From: Sapria himalayana
Taxonomy: Eukaryota > Streptophyta > Magnoliopsida > Malpighiales > Rafflesiaceae
Direction: 5' to 3'
NCBI GenBank assembly: GCA_029783825.1
Contig: JAREIK010002991.1
Span: 2,615,397-2,679,396 of the forward strand
DNA length: 64,000 bases
Shown here: positions 51,601-63,600 of the stretch, in pieces
Layout: each line of letters starts with the position of its first letter
Numbering within the stretch: the stretch's first letter is position 1
The notes under the pieces: generated by a model
Told to the model about the DNA's origin: nothing
Databases searched by the model: none
The model's input: only the letters and a program-made list of their open reading frames with translations
Made by a program: the position numbers and the translations under genes

Positions 51601-54600
51601 CAACACTAGCCAGCACAATGTCCAAGATTAGTGGACAAGGCAATGACCACTAGACAATACTACCACTGGCTTGGACCAGCAAGCCAGCCCAATAGCCACG
51701 AATCTAGTTTAATGACCATTAAGCACTATGGTGTAAAACTAGTATAGTTATCTTACACCATACTTTAAAATAAATAAAATTCAGAACTTAATATAAAATA
51801 TATTTAGTTTGCTTTCACCATTTAGATTTAATAATAATATCAATAATAATAATAATAAATTAAAAAAATTTTAAAACACAACACGACATTGACAATAAAC
51901 AATAGTCAACAACAAGATCACCAACACGAATGTCAGTCCTCTAATATCCATAATCAATCTGTGTTTGTAATATATTTCAAACCATCATTTTCTATTTCAA
52001 AGCTAACATTAGTGGTAGTCTCAATACTCTCGATGTCATATGAATCATCTACAAACAACTCTTTCACTTTGTAATGAAAACTCATCCTTGAACCTTTTCA
52101 AATTTTTATGAAAATACTTCTAAATGTTACTCATTAAAAAAATTAATAGATCATATATCATCTTAGAAAACATGAGTTATATGTTAGTATGATTTTCACC
52201 AACTCAATATATCTAAATTTTTTATATAATTATATTATAAGATAAACTAATAATCAATATCTAAATATCAACATAACTTACTCATATTCAATGGATCACC
52301 ATTTCCTTTGGTCTTAGATAATTGAATGACATAGTTATCATGTTAGAATATAATATCTATGTTCGTATTTGAAGGCTTGCTAAAACTACCATACATAATA
52401 AAATAATATTTAAACATATTAATCTAATTGTTCATAAAATATACTATCTCATTCTTATAATTGATTTATATAAATGAATATGTATTTTAATATATTTTTT
52501 CTCTTTCACATTTACCATTTGATCCTTATAGACAACCAAATAATAAAAAGATAGAATGAATAATTAAAATTTTAAATACTTAATTTCTATCAAAACAACT
52601 AAAACATTAAAATCATGATATCACCTATACTTACTAAATATATTATTAATTTTACATATGCACATAAGTACAATGAATATAGAATGAGTGTACATAGACA
52701 AATACATGTTCATCATATCATAAAAAATCTTTAAATTTTTCAAAAATAAAATATCAATCTCTCAATCTAAATCATCAATAATAAATTCATTATTTTTACT
52801 ATTAACACAATTAAATATCACGTATTGATAGCTAACAAGTATGTAAATATAATTCAAATGATATCTGACATGTATTTGAAATTTCTTCTTTTAGTTCCAC
52901 TGACAAATATAAAGTATAAAATTCTTGTTGTCTGGTAAGAATCTAAAAAATATTTTAATGAATTTCTTTTATTTTTTAATATGCAAAAAATTATTTTTAT
53001 TTTTACTTGTACTGTTAAGTTATTAACGTGAAACATATATTTGATATAAAAAATATCAGATACGAGCTCGCCTCTAATGGTAGTTACAAACATATTAATC
53101 ATAACACTCTTATTTAAAATATTATCAAATATAATATTATCAAATATAATATTAAAAATATTATAAACATGAGTCTTTGATTAAATTTTCGTGTACACCT
53201 ATTTTCAAAATTTTCAAAATAAAATTCTAATCTTCCATTATAAATCATCAATAATAAATTTACTATTTTTTCTATTAACATAGTCGAATACCACATATCA
53301 ATAGCCAACAAAAGAATTCAACATCAGGTATATATAATTCTAATGATATTTGACATTTATTTAAAATTTTTTCTTTTTAGTTTCACTAACAAACATCAAG
53401 TATAAAACACTTAATGTCTGGTAGAAATATTAAAATATTTTAATGAATTTCTTATATTTTCTAATATGAAAAAACTATTTTTATTCTCACTTGCACTATC
53501 AAGTTAATTACATAATACATACATCTAATATTAAAAATATTAATTATAAGCCAACCTTTTATTAATTATTAGAGATGGGCACATAGTTATTTTAACATCA
53601 TATTTCTTAAAAATTATCATCAGACACATAATAAAAATAACATAAAAATGAAGAATCTCAAAAAATTCAAAAATTATTTTATTTAATATCTACTTAAAAT
53701 CAATAAAGTGAGCGATAATACATACAAATAAAATATCATCATGATTAGTCTAAATATTAGACATAATGAAGATAGTTTTACTATATTTCCTAATTTCATT
53801 ATTTAATAATTATTTTTTAAATTTAAAATATTTTATTATATTATTCCTACTAGTCAACTTAGTAATTTTAAGATAATTATGCTGAAAATAAATATGCATA
53901 ATATAAACTAATCTAGGATCTTCTAACTATCTAATTAAAAATCCAAGATAATCATCAATTTTGCCATATATTTTCACATAAACTCATTGCAATAAATGAA
54001 AAAAATCAATAAACTTAAAATTGATCAAACTTCAAAGACTTCATCATCAAGTTAGATTTATCTAGGATTCAATATATCATAATTATTGATACATTGATTG
54101 ACATGTCTATTAAGATAAATAATGACATCAGTATTCCTATAAGTATATATTTTTTATAATATATACATTGAATTAAATATTTTTCATTATCTCTAATATT
54201 TTAAGTATATTAAAATATATTCATACTATTTAAGTTTGTTTATCTCTAAATTTTTATGCACATGAATAAACTATGAAATATCTTAATTTTAACCTTAGAC
54301 CTTTAGGTCAAGTTATCATTATTATCTATGTATAAATCTAATTCATTTGTATAATAAATTTTTTTATGTAGACAACTGAACTGGAAATAAGAGAATAAGA
54401 GCAATATTTTTAATTTTTTACTTATTATTAAATTATTTATTTATTTAAATTTTATTATATAAAGTATAATAATTTCAATATTACATATATATATATATAT
54501 ATATATATATCTAAACTATACGTGTCATTACAATTAGTCTAGCTATCATACATCAATAATATCACTTATTATATTTTTTAAATTTGTTAATTATTAATTA

Positions 54601-57600
54601 TTTGTCTAATTTAAAATATTTAATTATAGTATTTCTATTGATGAACCTACAAATTCTTGGATAAGCAGACTAGAAATAGATCTGCATAATATTGAGTACT
54701 TTAAAGATCTCTCAGAACATAATTAAAAAACTCACAATAGTAACCAATTATATCATATCTTTCCTCCTAGACCAATTGTAATAAATAAGAGTAACAATAA
54801 AATTAAAATTGATTTAACTTCTAAGATCCAGTCGCTAAGTTTTGTTTATATGAGATCTAATGTATCATATTTTTTTAATGTATTGATCATCATGACTCAT
54901 GTCTCTTAGGATGACACCAATATCACTAATACTCTTATATGTATATATTTTTTTATAATATATATATTATATCGATTTTTTTTTATACTCTTAAAATTTT
55001 TATTTTTAATTATATTAAAATATCTTCAAACTACAAACAATTATTTTCTTTTAAGTTTTTTTAACAAATGGGACTAGACTATTGAAAGAGAAGTTAGTTT
55101 TATCCTTGAACCTTTCAGTTTGATTATCATTATTATCTAAATCTATATCTAATTCAATTTTATTAAATTAATTATTTATTATTTTTAATGTATGAAACTC
55201 AACTAGAAATAAAAAAATTAAATAAATATTTTTTATTTTTTAACTAGTTTTTAATTTATTTACTAATCTAAAAAAAATAATTAAAATTTAATTGTAATGT
55301 ATATCCTATTTTTCATTATGCAACCAACACTTTGAATACTATAACTCATATCCTGATGCTTAGAAATTGATGCTCATCACAACAACTATATTAATAAATA
55401 CTCCACTCCGCAAAATTAAAAATAAAAAAAATAAAAAAAATAAAAAAATATAATTATAAAAAAAAAACAACTCAATATATATTTGAGAACTAAAAAAAGA
55501 TGAGAATCATTTTTATCATGTCACATGTCATGTCATCAGGCCAGGCATGCGGGCTATGCCTAGCCCAACACAAGGCATGCTAAATGGTGGCCTAGCATAG
55601 CACAAGCTATACCTCAGGCAGGCATAACCACGATCTATGTATGATTCAAGACCGTGTCATGCCAAGCCCAACACGACCAACTCAAGTTGTTACTTGTGTC
55701 ATTCCCAAGCTACCCAGCCCACTTGATACCTCTACCTAGGCAAGTTTGTCCCACCTGACATGCCTACCCAGGCTAGCCTACATTAAGCATGTGTTGGTTT
55801 AATTTTGGATCTCCTTGACCAACACGAGCAACACGGCCCTATTTGAAACCAAGCCTACGTGCCACACGAGGGCTGCCAATAATTTTAGTTGTCATGACGT
55901 GACAATATAGTGGCACAGTTAGGTCACACAAAACCTACTTGTACCAGCCCATCACAACATATTTTTCACCTCTAGCCTCCAACTTATCATTAGCATGAAT
56001 TATATTACACTCATGAACTATTGGAACTATTTTGTACGAACTCAATAAAAATTTTCTCTCCTGGAAAATTTCATTATCATCAGAATTGATATGATATGTA
56101 GTTGTTGATACATATGATAAATCTAATTCAAATATAGCAAATGGGAAATTCTCACTCCTAACTATAAGTCTAAGTAGGACTACTACAAAATAATAAAAAA
56201 TAATGAATTCAAATAACTTTTAAGCTCTTTTCCTAAGCTTACTAAAAATAATTCATACTCAAAAAAAGATAATAGCACTGACAAGTATTTTTTACCAGAT
56301 ACTGGTAATATTTTAAAATCTTTCTTGAATATTATAATATTCATAAAAGATATATCTCAAGATCTTGAGTGTCAACTTATCATGTCCTGATAAGAGATTA
56401 TAAACAAAATAAATATTTCAAAAAAAATTTATGAGACAAACTAAATAATCTTTTAATGATACAAGATTTGAAAGGACACGTATTATTAAAAAAGAAAAAA
56501 AAATATTCAATTGATGAGTTAATTTGTGATTAAAAACACATCTTCACAAAAATACCTCGAAACACTCCTCGCAAGTAAAAGTGTCCAAGTAATTTCAATT
56601 AAATATTTATTTTTTCTTTTAATCACCCGATTTTGGATTGTGATTACAGAAGAAATCTGATATATAATCTCATAATACTTATAATAAATATTGAATCTGT
56701 TTATATAAATTCTAATATATTAATATTTTTTATTTTTTAATATTTTTATCAAATTATTTTTTTATCATTTTATTAAATATTTAACACAACAAAAAATATT
56801 CATACATACCATAATTATATAGAATACTTTTTGATTGCATATTTACTAAGTCTTCATATATTTGACTATATAAAATTGAATGCATTCTTAAACATACCAT
56901 ACTGACATGTTGAATATGAAAATCTAATATATTTTCATAACTGTCATGCATTATTCTATAGGATATAAATAATCTTAAAACTAAGATAAAATATTTAAAA
57001 TAAAATCATATCATAAGAAAAAAAATATATGCTCCACTCTATTCGATCCTAAAATATAATTTCACTCAAAGTCTTCTAATCCTGCAAACATATATTAGTA
57101 AATCAAAAAATAAAATCAAATTTAAATTATCCAAAAAAATAAGACAATGAATCTAGACTAATATGATAATCGAGAATAAGCATTATACATTTAAGAAATA
57201 AAGAACAATCTAAATATTATTATTTCAAATAGCTTTAATTATAATAATATTCGTAAAATAAGAAAAAATAAATTTAAATAGGAAATGATTATCAATAAAT
57301 TGAGTATTAACTCATATGTCAATAATTTAGGAATCTAAATAATGAGAACGAGTAACCCCCAAGGGGGTAGCTCGTTTGGCTTAAGGCTCTGGGCAATGTC
57401 CCAGAGGTTCCGCGTTCGAGTCCTCCCGGGGGTACTGGGGTATTTACCTGGTCGGCAGCTCCAGGGCCCCGAAGGATTAGTAGGGGGAATGGGCCCTGAA
57501 ACCCTCGGTATCAAAAAAAAAAAAAATAATGAGAACGAGTAAAAAAATCAATAATACTAAAAAAAGTGTGTCCACTATTTGCTGAAAGAGAAATTTTATA

Positions 57601-60600
57601 CTCTTCTTTAATAAGTATTATGTGGATGAACTATATGATTATCCCTAAATGACCCTGATAGTCAACCTACATCTCCAAAATATTGTGTGGTACTTTCGAC
57701 ATCATATCTAAAAATAATATCTAATAATTATCTATGATATAACCCATCCACTTGTAATATGTATATTTAACTAAAATTATCTTGCATCTACTTATTAATA
57801 TTATACCAAAGCCTCCAAATCGGCATCAACAGAAAAGAAATTTAATCCTCAAGTGAAAATTAGGATTTACTTAATTTTAAACCCTAATAATAATCTATCC
57901 CCAAATTGAAAATTAGGGTTTCTTAAACCCTAATTTTTCTCGCATCAAATTTCTAGGCACCATCCTGCTCTCAAGGTGTTGGAGCAGTGGACCATGGGCA
58001 TCAACACCCATCGTACACAATGGGTGTGCGACATTGACCACGACAACACACCAAGTCATGCCTCGCTTCCTCAACTGCTACAACTACTATCACACGCATT
58101 GTGATGCTGTGGTGCACATGATTGCTTACAAACCTTAGATTTTAGACTATGGTACCATATAAAACTTCGATATACATCAATATAAACTCAATAATTTATA
58201 ATAAAATAATATATAATACCCTTATATAAATGGCCAAAGAATTGAAGCAGCACACATGTTGGGTAATTTTATCAATAAAACCATAATAACAATTAAAAAA
58301 TATATATATAAAGAGCACAAAAGTAAACTGCAACAACATACAAAATTATAAATTCACTCAACAAAAGAGGGGGGAGAGAGAGAGTGTGTGTGTGTGTGTG
58401 TGTGTGGGAGCGACCTGAACAGACAAAATGGACAAGCCAATCCATTTGCAGATCTCAAAGTTGGATTTGACGAAGTCAATGAATTTATTGAAACTCCCAC
58501 TTGGATCATCTGGGAAGTCCTAGAGAAAAGATGGAGAATGTCAAAGCAATGATCATCTGAAAGACCACATCATTCATATGGAAATTGAAGGTTTTGTACT
58601 CATGGCCTACCTCTTTCCATTGACGATTCAGAAATACATCAACAGTAACTCCCACCTCCAGCATAACTAGAAGCAAGACTAAAAACATATACTGAATTCT
58701 GATTAAGGACAAAAAAGAGATCACCAACAGAACAACAATATTCTTAAAAATGCAGCTTCAAATGGCTATTCTACTCCGACATGTGATGGCTATTACTTGT
58801 GACCAAGAGTTCCCCACAGCTAGCCTGGCTTACAAGTACACATAACTAAGAGCCATCTGAAACTGTTACGCAAAACAGCTGACATTACGCAAATAAAAAA
58901 AAAGATGCTCAATTTCTTGGCAAAGGATACAAGGTAAAGCAAACAGCCATTAACAGTGTGAGCAGCAATATGACCAATGCATGCGATCAAGCAAAATATC
59001 AAGCCGACCCCAAGGGAAGTATAACAGAACCTACATCCAAAACAAACATAAAAAGTCACAAAAAAAGTCACAAAAAAAAGAAAGAAAAATATCGGAGATT
59101 TATAAAAACAAAAAAAAAACAAAAAGTAATTCATATCTATGAGTTTTGTCTACTCAGATAATACTAAATTGAAAATATATATCTCGATGTCTGACTAGTG
59201 ACTATCATAGCACATAATCATAAGAGAATAACATGAATATATGATCTCATCAAATAAATAACTAATCTAAAATATCTCACGGATAATTAAATTCATCCAA
59301 ATTATATCTTTATATTATATCTCAAAATAATATATTTCTTAATTTTCTAGTAAACAATAATATCTCTAAGAAAAATACAAAATCATATAATAAATTTCAT
59401 CTCGATATACGTTTGCATCCAATTCATTTAAATATTCGACTAGCTACAAATGCTAGTGAATGAAAAATAAAACCTTAAGCCAGTTGATTTCTTCACATAT
59501 CTTAGTATGCAAAGAAATATATCTAAGTGAGTATGATATAAAAAATCTAGACAATAATTAATATTACTAACTACATATGTTATAATTGATTTAAAAATAA
59601 TTAGATAATTAATTAGAAGAACCATATTGTACAAAAAATCAATATCAAATTAATCATTATATCCCGAAAGTATAACTCATAAGATCAATCTCTATAAAAA
59701 TATTAGCTACATATCTTCTCTATAACAATATAATTCTTCTCCTAGAGTATATCACCTTTATCATAATAAAATATCTGAGTCTTTAAATATCATTCATCAA
59801 GAATTATTACTAAAATTACTTTTTAAATTGAAAATTATCAAACTCATTGTTTCTCGTAATAAAAAAATCATCCTTATATAATAAGCAAAATCAATAAGCC
59901 ATTTGAGGTTCTCTAAAAAAACAATAACAAACTTGTACAAGATAAAAGAAGTGATACATGTGAAAATCAAATAAACAAAAATTTTGATAATTATTTCAGA
60001 TCATATAATATATTCTATAATTTGTAAGATAAATCTAATTATACTACTTAAATTCAAGTGATTGCTCGATATATACCTTCTACATTTGTTATCATGAAAA
60101 AATATATTATTTATATTTAGCTAATATAATATTTATCTATAAGATATTATTAATGATATAAAAATTCATACAAAGATAATTTCGAGGAGAATAGAGAAAA
60201 TATTATAATAATTAACACCATACATTTAAGTAACTTGCATCGCAACAAATCTCACCTTAAAGAATCTACCTTTGAATTTAGATTCATCTTCATAGTGAAC
60301 ACTCGTATACAGTCAATAATGAATATTTTTGAATATTAAGGTATACAGCCAACAGTAATACTTATAAAATTAAATATTATGTATAATTCCAATATTTCTA
60401 TTGGAGAACAATTACAAAATCAAAATAAAAAAAAAATTAAATATAGCATTATCTAGCTTCTCATGAGACTCTCCTCTATTATTAATAGACCATATATATC
60501 TTATTTTCTTAATATAAATTTTAATTCCTATGTGATCAAGTTTCCAAGTTTTCAATTCATTCTGGATCAAAATACATTAAACACATGAATTACATGATTG

Positions 60601-63600
60601 CCTAGACTCGAGAAAAATTCTCTCCTAAAAAAATATCACTTTTCACAATCAACTTATTTTATACTCGTTGATACATATAATGATTTCATGAAAATATCAT
60701 TATAATGTGGATAAATTAATTTAGATATAATCAGTGGATGACTCCCTCATTTAAATGGGGATCCAAGTAAGAATGCAAGCAAGTAAATAATAAATCTAGT
60801 TGCATTTTATAAATTTTCTCTTTTATACTTACAAAAACAAGTCCTACTTAAAAAAAAGTTAATGCTTATTATATTATATTAAACTCTAGAGAAACACACT
60901 ACTACACTTTTTATGTACAAGAATAACCAAGAAAGAGAATCTATAAAGCCTCGAGTACCATCTTATCCTGACCTATGAAAAAATCATGAATAAAATTAAT
61001 ATTTTCAAAGATTATGAGGCTAGCTAAATAATCTCTGCAAAATATTAGATTTGAAAAAACTCAAAGTAAGAAACAACAAAAAATAGTTCTAATAGTCAGC
61101 TTGTCCCTTTAACCATTTGAAGTATTCTTGACATTCTCTCTGAAAATAACTTCCAATGATACAACTAGTAATCTCTTGATTGCTACTTTGCTAGTATATA
61201 CTAAATGAGGTTTCTCCCTAGTACATCTTAACATAACTCTGGTATGATAGAAAATTCCAAATCACAAAGGACCTAACTGTGAAATCCTGAAAAATTACTT
61301 TAATATTAAGTACAAAAAATATCATGTCAATAAGTCATTTCATTTGCCTCTCTCAAACACATCAACATGTGAAGACATAGTTAGCCACAAAGAACCTTGT
61401 AGTGAGCTGAATGAGACGAGTATAATTTGTAGTAACTTATTTAAGTTTTATTGGCTCCTTTAATCTCTAACCCATAAACTATAAAATTATGCCATATATA
61501 TTTGCCATTCAAATGAATATAATAATTGTGCTAACTCTCATAATATATTGCATAAAATGCAAGATAAGAAAAAAGATATCAAGTTTAACTCAATAGACCA
61601 TCACATGATTATCAAAATATAAGAATCAATATGTAGTTACTTCTTATTTATCTCATTGTTGAGTAATTAATTTATCGAAAGATTCATCATCCAATGAGTT
61701 AAGAACCAAACCCAAATTCTTGTAGCATATGAATAATTCATTAGCACAAGCCTCCATAAAATAATCACTAGAATCTTAACTCGCTTCATATAAAGATACA
61801 ACATACTATGGAGCAAACAAAGTCATTGCACATAAAAAAAATAAGTCATTGCCCATACACTACATACATTGCAATCACCATGCACCAACACTACATCCAC
61901 TGTGCACCAATATTGCAACACTACACACCAACACTTCTTTGGCACCCATTATGCACAGTTAAGGTTCACACACATTGCACACATCTTTTTTCACACACAC
62001 ATGTATGACACACCCTCACAACACGCAAGGCACACCGTGCATGTAGACATGGTGAGGATCAACATGCATTGCACGTGGTGGACATGTGACAAAGAGACAT
62101 GTTTGTTTTTTTGATATTCATTCATCTATGGTGCACACACATGCACTATAATATTATAGTTTATACATTCATCTCTCTAATAAATTCTAAGATTTGTTTC
62201 ATTTACCTATGATTTAGCTTTTATACTAAGTAGAAAATTAAATAATAAAATAACAATACTAAAAACTAAAACTCAGTATAAAAATGATATATTTAAAAAA
62301 ACTTATATAATGAGTTAATCAAATTATGATAATTCACATGTAGGACATTTTCATCCACGATGCAACAATAAATCAAAAAAAAAAATCAAGAAATAATAAA
62401 TTATAAATTATTATAATTATTACATATTATATTTACATAACAAATAATAAATTTAACACTCATTTTATTATTAATTTTCTCATTGAAATTTTAATTTTTA
62501 ATATTGAGTATATGCTTATCCATTTTCAACATTTTTCTAATTAATGTTCATTTGACCTTTCTGCTTTTTTTCATACTCACATGCTAAATTTTTCTCTGAC
62601 AAGTTTGATGCATCTTTAGTTTTTAGTATTTATAAACTTCTCAATAAAATATTATTTGTAATGATATTTGCTTTGAAAAAATTATTACAAAAAAATATAT
62701 ATAAAATAGTATTCACTTTTTCTATTAGAAAATGATTAAATTTTCATTCAAAACTTTTCCTTTTGGTTTCTTGGTCTATCACTAAACTCGTGCTCTCGAT
62801 ATCCATCATTACACATGAATTAGATTGTGTACGCTATAATAAAATAAATTATGATTTAATTAAAAATAAAAAATATGATTTTGAAAACTAACAATAGCAT
62901 TATAATTGTGAATAAATAAAACATAAATATATACCATAATTTCACATTTTGGTTTTTTACTGCATAGTTCACATATATGCAATGGAGAGATACTTTTTTT
63001 ATTCCATGCTCATCGAAGTTTTGAGTTGCATTTTCCAACCGAAATAAAATCTCACAGTAACCAGGCCTCAAGGAATGCCTAATGTGCATACCTCACAGCA
63101 TCCAAGCCTAAAAGGAATGCCCAATGTGCATATCTCAAAATAACCAAGCTGCCGAGGAATGCCTAATGTGCATATCTCACAGTTGTTATTGAAACATCAT
63201 CACCCACCAAAAGACATCCACCTTACACCATCGACAAAGCCATTCTCAGTGATTCAACATGAAACTAACGTTAATTCATCCATCATCTTCTTGGGGTAAA
63301 ATCCCACAACTATGATTTGGGAGCATTAACTTCACCAGTTTTATTTCAATGTAAACCTAGCCATATCACTTGGCGATCTGTACTCACCTTCCCCAATACA
63401 ATTCACAATCATTTAGCAGAGCAGATTTCATAAAATGGACATGTATATTGTTATATTGCAAACTAGTAGCAGTACTAAAACGAGGCAAGCAATCGAAACT
63501 AGAATAAACCCATTATTTTTATCTTATATTTGGTTCACCACTAGATTTTCTGAAAACACAAGCGAGCGGCGAAAGTGAGGAAACGGCGAGGGTGAGGAAG

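Larger units (their letters stand above)
36911..58414 (-). other. Tetraspanin intron 4 (21.5 kb) and its contents
   Basis: Donor CAG|GTCGCT at 58415/58414, acceptor ATGTAG| at 36911, with a ctaac branch-like motif about 25 bp upstream of the acceptor. It holds most of the window's mobile DNA: a copia remnant (38900-40081), the nested hATs (40090-47867), a tandem array (47868-50640), a second old hAT (51410-55734), D1 repeat DNA (50530-51400, 55975-57300) and a SINE (57356-57526). 36911-38100 has no recognised element except a GT-rich scrap (37370-37680, related to a CA-rich stretch at 61830-62110 in the opposite orientation). 38140-38290 is a possible decayed SINE. A (GA)n/(GT)n microsatellite (58369-58407) sits 7 bp inside the donor. 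Confidence 0.88.

Noticed and set aside
51889..52074. Small plus-strand frame of 61 codons
   Set aside because: On the other strand the same bases align with the acidic C-terminus of the hAT transposase, so it is a shadow of a decayed transposon.
57360..57435. Functional tRNA gene
   Set aside because: Box A and box B are present, but the fold lacks a normal acceptor pairing, the unit continues into a 3' body and A tail, and it is flanked by a 19-bp duplication, so it is a SINE.
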